In this document: in pieces, positions 9,856-21,488 of the stretch
Numbering within the stretch: position 1 is the first letter of the stretch
Layout: the number at the start of each line of letters is the position of its first letter
NCBI GenBank assembly: GCA_026210745.1
Contig: CP110632.1
Location: 4,711,001 to 4,775,000 of the forward strand
Length of the DNA stretch: 64,000 bases
Origin: Exobasidium rhododendri
Taxonomy: Eukaryota > Basidiomycota > Exobasidiomycetes > Exobasidiales > Exobasidiaceae
Direction: 5' to 3'
Notes under the pieces: model-generated
What the model saw: only the letters and a program-made list of their open reading frames with translations
What the model was told of the DNA's origin: nothing
The model's database searches: none
Program-made: the position numbers and the translations under genes

Positions 9856-11467
9856 CTACTTGTTGTGAGTGAGAGAAATGACTCTGATATTCGTGTAAGC
9901 TATCAAGCCTTCGATACCACTTTCATGACTTGAACCACTTTGTTTCCACCCCCCAAATGGCACTTGAGGGTCATAGGCTTGCATCGAGTTGCACCACACT
10001 GTACCACTCTCGATTCCTCTTGCAATCCTTTCTACGTCCGCCTCATTCTTACCCCAGACAGAAGCGCCCAAACCCCACTGAGTATCATTAACTCGTTCGA
10101 GCATCTCCTCTTCATCTTTCCATTTGAGAACGGGGAAGATGGGACCGAATGGTTCCTCTTGAACGATTCTTGAGTCCTCCGGTGGATTGTCCACAATCGT
10201 GACTGGTACGAAGAAACCCTTTCCACCCTTCTCGATCTTTCCACCGGTCAGGAATTTATGCCCCTGATCCGTAGAGTCTTTAAAGTACTCTGCTACCTTG
10301 TCGAATTGCATCTTGTTGTTGATGGGTCCGTGGACAGTGTCTTCCTCTAGTCCGTTTCCGACCTTCATTCCCTTTGCTGCATTCGCCATCGCAGTGGTGA
10401 ACTTTTCGTATATGTCTTCATGAACATAGATACGCTTGCTTGCACAGCAGAATTGAGCAGAATTGATGGAAGCAGCCATGGTTACTTGAGGAGCCACCGA
10501 ATCAACGTCAACATCTGGCCTGCGATAGTCAAAATTTAGCTGTCAGTAGTGATGACGGAGAGCAGCTAGACGAGGCGGTACCTTCATCACTGTCTACTCA
10601 CAAGACAATGCTGGGGTCGTTGCCTCCAAGTTCAAGTGTCATTCGCTTGAGTGTGGCAGCACAACTTTTAGCTACGAGTCTGCCGGTGACTGTAGATCCG
10701 GTGAATCCGATCTTGTCGATTCCAGGGTGGGAAGTAATCATAGGTCCTAGTGAATCATCACCAACAATGCACTGCAATACTCCTGGTGGAAAGTGTTTCT
10801 GAGCACCTTGAATGATGCGAATGTCGCACAGCGGTGTGAACGGTGAAGGTTTGATGATGACACAATTGCCAGTCAACAAACCAGGAATGATCTTGAACAT
10901 CATCAAAACGACGGGAAAATTCCAAGGCACGATACCGGCGCAGACTCCCAGAGGTGAGTAAGTCTTTATTACTTTCTTCGAATTGTTTTCAAGAATGATT
11001 TCGTCCTTGAGCTCCATATCAGGCATGTCCTTGAACCATCGGAGTATATCGCCGAACTGTCATTGAGATGAGAGCAAGGTCGTCAGCATAGAAGTACACT
11101 ACAACAATGCAAGAGACAATCGTGATCGCACCTCGTGCATGGAGACACCCATGCTCTTTCCTTGCTCGGTAGTAAGAAGTTTGGCGAGCTCTGGTGTTTC
11201 TGCCTCGAACGTTTCTCCCCAGGCCCTTACTCGGTCACCTCGCTCTTTCCAAGTCGTCTTTGACCAAGGCTTGAATGCTTTCCTTGCCGCATCTACCGTC
11301 TCATCCAGTGTCGCCTGCGTGGCCACTGGGACCGAGGCGATCACCTCCTCTGTGGAAGGATTGATCACATCGATCGTCTTTTCAGACTTGGTGACAAGCT
11401 TGCCATTGATGATGTGACCGAAGGGTTGCTTGAGGGCGGCAATCTGTTCAGTTGGAATGCTTCCCAT
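9856..11467 (-). CDS. NAD(P)-dependent aldehyde dehydrogenase
   Basis: Three exons, 11467-11132, 11056-10602 and 10519-9856, encoding 484 aa, the usual length for the ALDH superfamily. Visible landmarks are the cofactor fold GVCAGIVPWNFPVV, the Rossmann turn IGFTGSTVTGR, the general-base glutamate in LELGGNDPSIVL, the catalytic cysteine in INSAQFCCASKR (usually GQxC) and the EEPFGPIFPV and PFGGWKQSG blocks. The sequence pattern resembles the broad AldA-like subgroup better than classical succinate-semialdehyde or betaine-aldehyde dehydrogenases, so the substrate is unknown. No targeting peptide or PTS1 is seen, suggesting the cytosol. It lies on the same strand as, and 2 kb from, glutamate decarboxylase, so a link to GABA-derived aldehydes is conceivable but not shown. 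Confidence 0.92.
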
Positions 11468-12179
11468 GATGTTGTTGCAGTAAGGTGTTTGCTTTGCTCG
11501 TAAAGGCGCACTTCAGTGATGCGTAGCAGGAGGAAAAGGTGGGGCTCGGGGGTGGCAAGTGCTTTTATGCCTTGGCATTTCCTACCCTTCGCCTTTACCG
11601 CTGCCTACTTCTGTACTGCACTGCACTGTTTGCTTCGCGTCCCCACACCTAAAAGTTGACTTCTTGGTCCGGTATCAAATATCCCGCACGTATCTCGATT
11701 TAGAGCCTCAGCGGGTTCTCGTCTAGTGGTTCCTTTGCCCCCTTCAGTACACTCTCCACATGCGCGGATGTGACGGCAACACGGACTTAGGGGAGAAATT
11801 CCTCGTGCTTGCCATGTGTGCGTGTCCCCTCACCGACTTGCGAGCTTCACCACCGCGAGAATTGCGGAGACGCTGCACTGAGAAATATGCAGGCAAGCTT
11901 TCATAGGGTAGGTAGAAACGCTTCACCATTACGTCCCTTTATCGCGGACTACGACGAGAAGAAGTAGATGTGGCTGAACTTCAAAGACTAGTCCTTGAAG
12001 TCAGCTTCACATCAGCATCATCTATTGCGTGGTATATGGGACGCACTTTCTCATACAGCGCCACTCCTTCTGTATTATCTGCTCGCATCTCAGTCGCTCA
12101 TACACAATCACAATTGGACCTTTCCCACATACTATACAATTTGCAATGGTAACAGCGTTTGGCAACAAAGATGGAGCAT
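11468..12179. other. Intergenic, ALDH upstream region
   Basis: A 712-bp spacer containing the presumed ALDH promoter, with short C/T-rich stretches. A TCTAGTGGTT string near 11725 resembles a tRNA A box, but no B box or cloverleaf follows. No gene seen. Confidence 0.5.
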
Positions 12180-13176
12180 CTACATTTTCGCCTTTGCTCT
12201 CGCTCGCAGATTTGTCAAATCGACTTCCTGCGTGCAGATGATCGTCGTATCATCAAGGGAGGGCAGTCGATACTTTCTATTGATATCCTGATAGCCTTCT
12301 GATGCTGCCATTGCGGCGAATTGCCTTAGAGAAGGGTAGTGAACCAAACTGACTTCATCCCAGTGAGGAAGACTATCACTCCCTTCGCCGTTGATCACTG
12401 AAGCGAGTAGCTTTGCTTCTGCTCCATACTGAGACGCCACTGTAGCAAAGTCCTAAGGAAGAAAAGATGGGGGGGTAAAAGAAGAGAGCGTGAGGTCCTG
12501 CTATGCATGCATGCAAAAAGAAGAGACGAGATAGTAAAAGACATAGAGCTGAACTCACCTGACCGTATTTGTAATATCGCTCTTTGTCCTCTTTACTCGT
12601 TTTAAAGTGAAGGAAATTGAGTTGATGTACCGGACCTCTTGCATCTACCAGTCCATCTCCTTCTCCCAATTCATCTAGTTCGTCAATGAGATCGACGAGG
12701 TCTTCACTCATCTCCAACAATTGTGACGTCTTTGGCACATAATTTGGATGCGTTCTTGCTGGACTTGAAAGCAATGATTGGTTTGAGGGTCGCTCTGTCT
12801 TGCTAGCACTATCATTCAAAGACTTTGTGCGATCGGCATAGGCGTCTAGAATCCTACTTGGGATGCCGACATTGAGAGCGTATTCCGCACGGACATCGGC
12901 CTTTGTTACAGGATGATACTGCAAGTTGAAAGAGGACCCTTGCTCCTTTTCAGGTGAGAGAACAAGCAACAGATCCCATCGTGTGGCATTCAGGTAGACT
13001 GTGTCGATCTTATTAGCGACGATCACTGGTCTTCGCACTACGCATGCTATCAATACCCGACTACCCAGTGACGAAGATAAGAGTCGTTGAAGGAATTGAG
13101 CTCGGTTGGCGTGCGGTGATTTGCTACTTCCATTGACCGGCTGCAAAAGGAGGAGGTGCATTGAACATAGCGGCAT
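12180..13176 (-). CDS. Conserved unknown protein, C-terminal dimeric alpha/beta-barrel (DUF1330-like)
   Basis: Two exons, 13176-12559 and 12452-12180, 296 aa; the intron is GTGAGT...CTTAG. I do not recognise a named gene. The C-terminal exon reads as an antiparallel beta/alpha unit (WDEVSLVHYPSLRQFAAMA, then EGYQDINRKYRL) like the ferredoxin-like, EthD/DUF1330-type small barrels. The N-terminal part (NKIDTVYLNATRWDLLLVL) may be a second, degenerate copy of the same fold. A low-complexity linker (about 115-165) with an acidic helix (DLVDLIDELDELGEGDG) separates the halves. The start could instead be the ATG five codons downstream (MHLLLLQPVNG). No signal peptide or membrane segment is evident. 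It lies head-to-tail between ALDH and glutamate decarboxylase. Confidence 0.65.
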
Positions 13177-13473
13177 GATTCGTGTTAAAGGAGAGGACGG
13201 GCGAAGAAAAAATGGCAGTACCTTCCTTGAAAGTTGGAAGCGGGGGCACCTTAAATTTCAACTCGTTCTTCAACATACAAGCGCGGTAAGCGGGACACTG
13301 CCTGTTGCGCGCTAGCGTAGAGTTGGATCACTCTACTGTATTCTCCAATCAAGGCCTAATTAATTACACTTTTCGGAGTGAGAAAGGGGAATGTGTATAG
13401 TAGATGTGTGGTAACAAGAGGAGAAGAACTGAAGTATTCTTGATACACATCAATCTTTAACACTGTTTAGCAT

Positions 13474-15403
13474 TTAACACTGTTTAGCATATCCCTTGCT
13501 CTTGTGACCTCTACCTTCCTCGGGCTTGTGTAAGGCCTTGCTCAAAAGAGCGTTACGATGGTAGGGGTTTCCGGCAGATGCCATCAAGTGTCGATCTTTG
13601 CCACTTGCGTCGCTTGAAAGATGAGCGAGATGGGCAGAAGCACTGTTGGAAGACAAATCTTCTGTGATGCTGAGAATGTCGTGAACGAGTTGATCTGCCA
13701 TGTCTTCACTGAAATCTTCTCGAATGACGACTCGGAGGATTTCCACATCCGTCATTGGCTCAGCAAGGCCGTAGTTCTGGTCAATGGTCAAGACAGAAAA
13801 AGAACAATGGTCAGAATACCTTGTAGAGTGCTGCTACAACGGAGAGATCGATCAGCCACTCACAGGAACAATCCATCCTTTGGCTCGCAGGAGAGTCTGC
13901 ATCCACTTTTGCTCTAATCTGGGGTTTTCCTTTTTGAAGTCATCAGTCCATCGGAACGACACGACGGGAAGACCGGGAGTGTAGGTCTCCGCGTCCATGT
14001 CACTCGCAATTCCAACCTTCTTAGCTGCCTCGATGAGCTTGGAAGCAGGTCGGTGAATGTCACTCAAGACTTCGTAGTACCCACTCAACTCAAGTGCTCG
14101 ACTGAACAATCGTGCATTCTTCAGATTCTCCAACATGATGTCTCGGTAGCCGTTGTAACCCAAATTGAGGAAATTGAAGTACTGAGCGAGCACAGGGGCA
14201 GCAGGTCGCGAGAAGTTGAGACCAAAGGAGTACTCCACTGATCCAAGGTAGTGCAGCTCGAAGATGAGTTCTCGTGGAAGAACATCAGGGCTTCGGAACA
14301 CCACCCAACCAAGACCGGAAAGGACCATACCGTACTTGTGACCAGAGGTGTTGATGGACACCACTCGAGGAAGTTGGAAGTCCCACTTCAGACTGGGGTG
14401 AGCAAAGGGAGCAACAAACGCACCAGAAGCACCATCGACGTGAATAGGAATGTCAAGTCCAGTCTTAGCTTGCAAAGCGTCCAATGCATCGCTTAGCTCC
14501 TGCACATGCTCGTAGTGACCAGTGTAGGTAGATCCGAGAATGGCAAAGATACCAATCGTGTTCTCATCGGCCATCGCAACAGCTTTCTCGACGTCCAAGC
14601 AGTAGTGGCTCTCCTTTGAAATGGGCACTTCACGAGCCTCAATGTCAAAGTATCGGCAAAGCTTTTCAATGCACTGTAGAGATTAAAAGAAGGTCAGTAA
14701 GACGCTCTTTACAAGACTTGGCATCTTCGCTCTCAGCAGCTACTCACCACTTGACAGTTGGCACCGAAGATGAGATTAGGTCCAGGCTCTTTGAAGCTCT
14801 TTCCGGCAGCCTTTCGCTTGTTTTGCCATGTCTTCTTCAAAGCAAGTCCTCCGAGCATGAGAGCTTCGGAGGAGCCAGTAGTAGCAACACCTTCTGCAGC
14901 CTTACGATGACCGTTCTCATCCTTTGCAGTAGGTGCCTGTTCAAGAATAAGGAAAGAGCAAGAAGGAATAGAACGTGAGAAGAAGAGTAAGAAAGCTGCC
15001 AATAAAAGCCCTAACTTACATGCCAAAGATCGGCCAACATCGATACACATCGTCCATGGATAGCCATTGTGGCAGGGTACTCATCTTGGTCGACGAGATT
15101 GATGGCAGCGCGCTCACGGAGCAGTCGTAATCCTTCATCGGGCATCGAGACGTGCACGAAGGAGGCCAAATTCAAAGTGGGGCTACCATCTAGCGACAGT
15201 TCATTGTTGATAATCTCATAGGCTTCTGTTCCGGTGCAACCATCTTCAGGCAACTGGTACTTTGGCAACTTTGAGATACGATATCGACCACCGCGATCGT
15301 GGGTGGTACGGCTCTGATCAGATCGGTCTACAAGAGAAAGATGGGGGTGATCCGCAGCAGCCTCGAGAAGAGCGTCTGCATCGACATGGCGAGAGAGAGA
15401 CAT
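13474..15403 (-). CDS. Glutamate decarboxylase (PLP-dependent)
   Basis: Four exons, 15403-15020, 14936-14748, 14673-13864 and 13776-13474, encoding 561 aa. It is a group II PLP decarboxylase converting L-glutamate to GABA and CO2 in the cytosol. Evidence: the active-site entrance block [29 protein letters not shown], the [13 protein letters not shown] aspartate that contacts the pyridine nitrogen, and the PLP-lysine motif [10 protein letters not shown]. The last exon ([20 protein letters not shown]) completes the C-terminal domain, and the Ser/Lys/His-rich tail could be regulatory. All four introns start GTGAGT or GTAAGT and keep frame. GABA shunt and acid or oxidative stress tolerance are its known fungal roles. 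GABA transaminase and succinate-semialdehyde dehydrogenase are not identifiable nearby. Confidence 0.94.
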
Positions 15404-16194
15404 GGTCTTAGTCTTTGTGAGTGTGTGTGTGAGTGTGAGGAAGATGATCTTTCTCAATAGGGAGAAAGTGAGTAATGGGAAGCAAGGGAAGAAAGGACGA
15501 AAATTAAAGGTAGGACAAACAGACACAGCCCTCAGGGCACGATCGAAACGCAGCTGTGCGTGCAGGGGACACTCCAAACTTCTCTTCCCTTTCTTCGCTG
15601 TCGAGCCCCGCGTCATCAGCCTAAAAAGATTCGCGCACGGTCGCACTGGTGCCGAATTCAATTATAGAAAAATGTAATTGTGGAGGCGCGCAGAAGACAG
15701 ACCGCCGGCTTGCTAGAGGTAAAAATCTTGCTTCGGAAGAGGGCTCAGTGTGTGTTGTGTTGTGTAAGCAGGAAGGGAGTGCAGGAAAAGGGCCCATTCG
15801 CTTGCTATTTCCATGCCGTCGATTTCGCTCTTGTCTTGAGTAAGGAATACTATTCCAAGGGTCAAGCTTAGCTCAGTGCGATCGAAATGCATCCTTCACA
15901 GTGAACAGCACCATCTTGCTCGAAGAAGAGAGGCGAGGCGTGCTTTACCGTACCTGGAGCGAAAAGTTGCGAATGCTGTCGGCATCCCATTCCCAGAGTA
16001 TTGGGCTAAAAAATGCGGAAAGCAGATAGATCTACCTTTCATCTTGGGCCAAAGTGAATCATAGTCGTGCCAGAGAAAAGAAGATTATAATATCTGGATT
16101 ACTGATCTTTCTGGCACGCTTTCAATTCTACTTCAGAGTCTACAGCCACCACGCGCGAAGTCGAAGAGGACGTGAAAAAAAAGACAAAAAGAAA
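15404..16194. other. Intergenic, GAD promoter region
   Basis: A 791-bp spacer upstream of glutamate decarboxylase. A poly-T tract on the minus strand at 16175-16194 is the likely Pol III terminator of the adjacent tRNA. No other gene seen. Confidence 0.5.
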
Positions 16195-16308
16195 TGCCTC
16201 AACGCCGAATTGAACGACGGACCTTAACATATTTTAGCAATTGCCAATTGTTCGGTGAGAACAAAGAGATTTTACTAGTGTCACGTTATGCCACTTAACC
16301 ATTGAGGC
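16195..16308 (-). tRNA. tRNA-Thr (anticodon AGT) with 42-nt intron
   Basis: Read on the minus strand, a full cloverleaf folds: acceptor GCCTCAA/TTGAGGC (perfect 7 bp), D-arm GTTA-AGTGGCA-TAAC, anticodon stem TGACA/TGTTA (one G-T pair), loop CTAGTA-A, variable AGGTC, and T-arm CGTCG-TTCAATT-CGGCG with the invariant TTCRA. The anticodon is AGT. A 42-nt intron sits after position 37, the canonical nuclear tRNA intron site. The discriminator is A. T-runs immediately downstream (about 16175-16190) fit Pol III termination. The fold was done by eye, but every helix pairs. Confidence 0.9.
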
Positions 16309-16857
16309 TTTGATTTGAGTCGTCAAGGAACTTCTGCATATACATACTACTACATGAAAAAGCAGAATCATAGAATATGGTCGGCTAATCTGAAAGAAGA
16401 AGTCGAATTCCAAAGCTAATATTTCCGACGATCTGGAAAGAAGGTCTTATGCAATTAAAAACATTCGCCAGGGTGGGGCCTATTCGAAAAGAGACACTTA
16501 CTTGAAGAGCGAGATTTGGTGTAAAATTGCAGCTACTGCCGGCGAGCTAGTAGCAGAGGAACGGTCGAGATATACAGCGTCTGAATAAATTATGATACCC
16601 TTTCGAGGAAGACCTGCCTCAAGCTGGTGACACTCACTTTCTGGGGGCCTGCTGCTCGAGAAGTCACTTTATAGTATTTACCCGCGCTTCCTCTCCGTGA
16701 TGGAAATTCGCCCGTGTTTGCGAATTTCTCCACTTTCAGTACATGGGAAGAAATAATTGTCCCATTTCTATCTTTTCTTGACTGAAGTAGCAGCAGACTC
16801 GATGTGAAGAAAACTCCTGATCCTACCTCGAACAGTCTCTTCCTTCACTTTTGGATC
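16309..16857. other. Intergenic, MFS promoter side
   Basis: A 549-bp AT-moderate spacer between tRNA-Thr and the MFS gene. Nothing recognisable beyond presumed promoter sequence. Confidence 0.5.
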
Positions 16858-18699
16858 ATGGGTCTCAGCGTGTGGAATCGGAAGAGCCGGCCTTCCTCAA
16901 CGGCAACAACAGTCGTGGCAGGAGGCACGCCAGTAGACAGTCGAGATGAAAAGAAAGAAGAGGTGACCGGGCGGGGGCGAGCACTTAGTCGAGTTGCTGA
17001 GAAAGATCCCTTCCTTGTCTCTTTTGAGGTGAGAGAAAGAGACTGCAGTCACACAAGGACGAAGAGAGAAGGACTGACCAGCTCGACCTTCCTCTGCTCG
17101 CAGCACATTGACACTCAGAATCCCAAGACGCTGCCAAACGGGAAGAAATGGCTGATCTTGATGCTAGCACTAGCACTACAAGCATGGGCTAATGGCATCT
17201 CTGCTGTGGCTGCTCCTGCTATTGGAGACATATCATCCGATCTGAACGTGTCCACTGCTGCTGGTCGAGTCATACAGGCGATCTTCCTGTATGGATTTGC
17301 AGCGGGAGCGGTTGTCTTGACCCCCATATCAGAAGGTGAGTAGGACTAGAAGCGGGACATGTAGAGGAAGCATACTCATCGATGACAATCTTCCCACACA
17401 GACTATGGACGAGTGCCTACACAAGTGATCTCTGTTGTCCTTCTGGCCATCTTTCAGATACCCTGCGCACTTGCCCCGAACTTTGCCACTATTGTCGTCT
17501 TTCGATTCCTGGGAGGCTTCTTCGCAGCAACGACCTTCAACTCTGTTGGAATCATCAGTGACATGTGGGAAGCAGAAGATCAGAGTTGGCCTGTGAATTG
17601 CTTCGCTCTCTCGGCAGAGCTTGGAGCTGTAGTGGCGCCTGTGATTGGAGGATACACCTTGGTTAGAGCTGGCTGGAGGTGGATCTTTGGTATTTGCGGC
17701 ATTGGACTGGCATTTCTTCTCGCCCTTTTCATCCTATTTGTCCCTGAAACAAGAGCCGGTGTCGTTCTCAAGAAGCGAGCGATCCAAAAGAGGAAGGAGT
17801 CAGGCGACGAGAGATTCTATGCACACCATGAAAAGGCACTTCGAGAACGTACCGTATATGCTATCATGCAAGAAACGCTCTTTCGACCGGTTTACATGCT
17901 GTTTCGCGAGCCAATCGTACTGTGGTTTGCGCTCTTCGACGGGTTCAACTACGCCATCATCTATCTCGCTCTGGAGTCTATTCCCCTCATCTACACTCAA
18001 TGGGGCTTCGGCACTGGTGCTCAAAACTTACCTTTCTTCGGTATCTTGATTGGTGAAACGATAGCTTTCTGCCTCTATTACTTTCAGCTCAAAGTGGAAG
18101 ATCGAGAGGCGAGAAAACACAAAGGGGAAAAACCGCCGGAATCTCGACTACTCTGGATGATTCCCGGTGCCATGATGTTCCCTGCATCACTGTTCTGGTT
18201 TGCATGGACGACGCAGGGACCGCCGATTCCCTGGATCGTCAGTGTACTTGCCTTGGGCATGTTCGGTATCTCTTCACACATCATCTTCATCAGTGTCAGC
18301 GACTACACGATCGCCGCGTATTCGATCTACTCTGCTTCGGCTATCGGTGCGCAGAGCTTGCTTCGTGAAGTTCTGTCTGGTAGTGTCACCCTGTTCGCCA
18401 CGCCCCTCTACAAAAACTTAGGCTATCAATGGGCATCCACCTTACTGGCTTTTCTGGCTATGGCCCTTGCTTGCGTGCCACCGGTCCTTCTCTTCTTTGG
18501 ACCCAGAATCCGTGCAGCTTCTGCTTTTGCCTTGCGCATCAAAGAAGCTGAAAAGGAAGCCAGGAAAGATGCGAGAGATGCAAAGGACGAATACGACCGA
18601 TCTCGCTCGCAGTCACGAGCTCCCAGCACGCATCCAGCGAACACCACAAGCCACACCCCAGCCGATCTTGAAGTGCAAGATGAGGCCCCTTCTCCCTGA
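16858..18699 (+). CDS. MFS drug/polyamine:H+ antiporter (DHA1 family)
   Basis: Three exons, 16858-17028, 17104-17335 and 17402-18699, about 566 aa. The first intron is 75 nt, a multiple of three without stops, so it hides inside an open frame; GAG|GTGAGA, the branch site GGACTGACC and CTCGCAG| support removing it. The protein has a disordered cytosolic N-terminus, then 12 transmembrane helices. It shows the TM1 block AWANGISAVAAPAIGDIS, the motif-A-like loop SEDYGRVPTQ and the TM4/5 segment FRFLGGFFAATTFNSVG characteristic of fungal Tpo1/Flu1/Mfs1-type exporters. A central cytosolic loop (KKRAIQKRKESGDERF) and a charged C-tail are present. Plasma-membrane efflux of drugs, polyamines or metabolites is expected from the family; the substrate cannot be read from sequence. 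Confidence 0.9.
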
Positions 18700-18826
18700 T
18701 CTGACCTGCTTACACTGGCTCTGCTTCTCTCTTTCTATAACTCATCCAGCATACCATGCATTTGTACACTTATCGTATTCACCTCTATCATATATATCTC
18801 TGCATTACGTTCAGCAAAGCAAACTG

Positions 18827-21019
18827 CTACAAGTCTACGAATCGGCCTTTGGAAGCGGCGAACGAGTTGTGGTCGTACAGTTTTTGATCTGCCCGTCTCA
18901 TTCTTGTGTGGATCCAGTGAGAAACGCGGTAGAAGACGAGCAAAGCAAAGGGAATGAGAAGCAGCACGTAGGAGTAGCAGAAGATATACCGTCGGAAGCC
19001 CTGTCGTTGCCAAGAGCGGGTGCGGGTGAGCAAATAGTACACAGTCTCTACACAAACGTTTTATACATCACCACTCACCTTCTCTTGGCAGCCCCCGTAG
19101 GAAGGCACCGTTCGGCTGGGCAGCCTGAAGTCAGAGGTCAACTGCTGCTCTTGCTCATTGGCGTGGTAGAAGAGAGATTCAGAGTCGTCCAACGATGGCT
19201 TTAGGGACACTCGGCTGCTGTTGGTGGAAGCTATTCGGCTGTAGCGATGATTGGTGCCCTGGATCTTTCCAAAGTCGCCGCCCTTTTTCCTCTTCTGTGG
19301 GTGGGCTTCCGTGTTGAAGACGTACTCATCTACCGAGAATCGCTCTGGATCATCAAAGATCAAGTAGAGATACTTGAGCAGTTCCGCGAACAGGAAAGTC
19401 TGTGTTTCGTCGTACGAGCCAGCTGATCTGTCATTGACATTCTTGACGCCGGCCCAACCGTTTCCAGTGTCGCAAGCGTCTCTTATGTTCAGGAAAGCCC
19501 TCCAAGCAATGTCACGCCAGAATTCCTGTCCGGTGATCCGGTAGGCATAAAAGACGCTTTCCATCGTTTCCGGCATGTGATTCCACTCTGGACTAGAGAT
19601 GAAGAAGCCGTTTTCATTGTAGAATCTCCTCCTCGACGGACTGACGTAGTCCCATCCCTCTGCCTTGGCTTCACTGTCAAACCACCCAAAGGCTTTGGGC
19701 AAGTCCCTCGAAAGTCGTTAGTATATTCGTCCTCCTCCACCCATCTTGTCATCATCAATGAAGGTGGCACTCACCTACTGGTCCAATACCGGTGGCAGAC
19801 CTCTCGTACGTCATGGCACAGCTCTCCGACAGCTGCAGTCCAACTTCCACCCAGTCGTCACGCTTCATCAGCTTACCAGCCATGGCAATGTTCCCACCGG
19901 AGAAGCAGGCGAGATGAGAGTGAATGTAGATTGACCCATTGCCTCGTTGAGTGCTGTGATCGGACAGAAAAGTCAAGTTGCCCACGCCCGTACGTTTGAG
20001 GAGGTGCTTGATGGACGAATCAACGGCGTCTGTGTATGCCTTCAAGTAGTAGTGATCGCTGTTTCCTTCCAAGAACGGATATTTTATCAGGTACTCAAAG
20101 AAGGAGTCGCTCGCTCCGCCCCACGTCAGGTAGTCGCCCTTGGCAATCTCACGATCAGCCCAGATCTCTTGAGCCCACAAGCCGGGGAAGATGGGCTCCG
20201 ACTCGAATATGGCGCTCATCGATCCCTCTGCGAGCCTTCGATACTGCACATGTCACATAGACAGCAAGAGGGGGGAGGGGTTAGCTTGCAACTATTCAGA
20301 CCAAGTACAGCATTTCCGTGATACGCACAGTCTTGTTGCCTGTCAAGTCCGAGAGTGTGCCCCATTCCATGACGAGAGTGCCTGCCTCAGCGAGGTTGGC
20401 CGCATTACTACTCTGAGCTCGATAGGTGACGCCGTCGTTGATGTTGACGGAGTTGTATGGAATCCTCTGTAGCGCAAAATCGTGTCAACAATAAAGGAAG
20501 AGCAGTACGGCAGCAGACATATACACTCACGTTCTTGCCTACCCACCCCCACGACAGTCGATTGGCGAGCGAGGCAGCCTGATCAATCAGGAACTTTTCT
20601 TCCGCCTTTTCGCCCCCTAGTTGAAATGCCGAGATCAGACCTCCGAGGTATCGAATGGTCAGCTCGAATATCGACACCTGACCAGGAGTCTGACCCATCT
20701 TTGTGTGACTGAAGTCGATGTGCTTTGCATGAACCAACGCTCGCTTGTATTCGTCGCTATCCGCCATGTCCATCACCAACATCGTGCTCATCGAGTCGAC
20801 GACAGAGCCTCCGAACCCAGCCAGTATCCCATTGTCAGCACCGTACTTGGAGATGGGCACAAGAAGATCGTATGGGTAGGCGTGCTCTTCGTACATCCTA
20901 TAGTTGTACTTGAAGGCCTCCTTGACAGCCTCCCTTCGCTCTACTTGTGCCTCCCATTTGGCCTCAACACAGCTGAGAGTGACAAGGTACACCACGGCTA
21001 GCAACGTGACGAGCAACAT
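18827..21019 (-). CDS. Glycoside hydrolase family 47 alpha-mannosidase, predicted C-terminal membrane anchor
   Basis: Five exons, 21019-20531, 20466-20329, 20243-19775, 19692-19079 and 19000-18827, about 627 aa. The N-terminal signal peptide is MLLVTLLAVVYLVTLSCVEA. GH47 landmarks follow in order: YPYDLLVPIS, SIFELTIRYLGGLISAF, a TGIGP/FGW junction, MESVFYAYRITG, TFLFAELLKYLYLIF and the calcium-site motif VFNTEAHP. Class I mannosidases trim Man9GlcNAc2 in ER or Golgi, or are secreted; EDEM-like relatives act in ERAD. Exon 4 uses an AAAG acceptor, chosen because only it restores GIGP-x-x-F-x-W. The last intron choice (78 nt) gives a C-terminal exon with a 20-residue hydrophobic segment (YIFCYSYVLLLIPFALLVFY), suggesting a type I membrane protein, which is unusual since most GH47 enzymes are type II or soluble. 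Confidence 0.85.
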
Positions 21020-21488
21020 TGCAGCAGGAAAGGGGGGGGGGATGGGGAGGAAAGAGGATGCAGTGAGGTGGGGAAGGAGGAGTCGGTCTTCCTCTGATAT
21101 AAGAGAGCTCTCTGCTGTCTTCTCGTTGTCCCTCCCTAAATATAGTTGAACACCCACACATTCTCGCCCTCATACGAACGCCCAATCCGCCACTTTCCGG
21201 AGATTGCTTTTCGTCTCCGTGTCTCGATGTCATTCCCCCGCCCAATCTCCTGCTTGTTTTGTGTTTTGCGTTGGCCCCTGTAGTGATCGACACTTTGCGC
21301 TGATTGAATCTTTTCCGACACAGTCCTCTTTCTCCAAATTCATCTCTACCCCCGGATAGATCCACCGCACAAGGATCCGTGCCACCGACACGATCGAGAC
21401 GAGTCAAGGGACCGGCGCAACTCCTGAATCTATCTATTAATTTGAGCAGAAGAAAGATAATACACACCACACCCCTTATACTGACCTC
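21020..21488. other. Intergenic, upstream of GH47 gene
   Basis: A 469-bp spacer between the GH47 start and the aminotransferase stop, with a G-run near 21031-21040. No gene seen. Confidence 0.5.

Noticed and set aside
11715-11760. tRNA-like A box (TCTAGTGGTT)
   Set aside because: No B box, no acceptor stem, no Pol III terminator.
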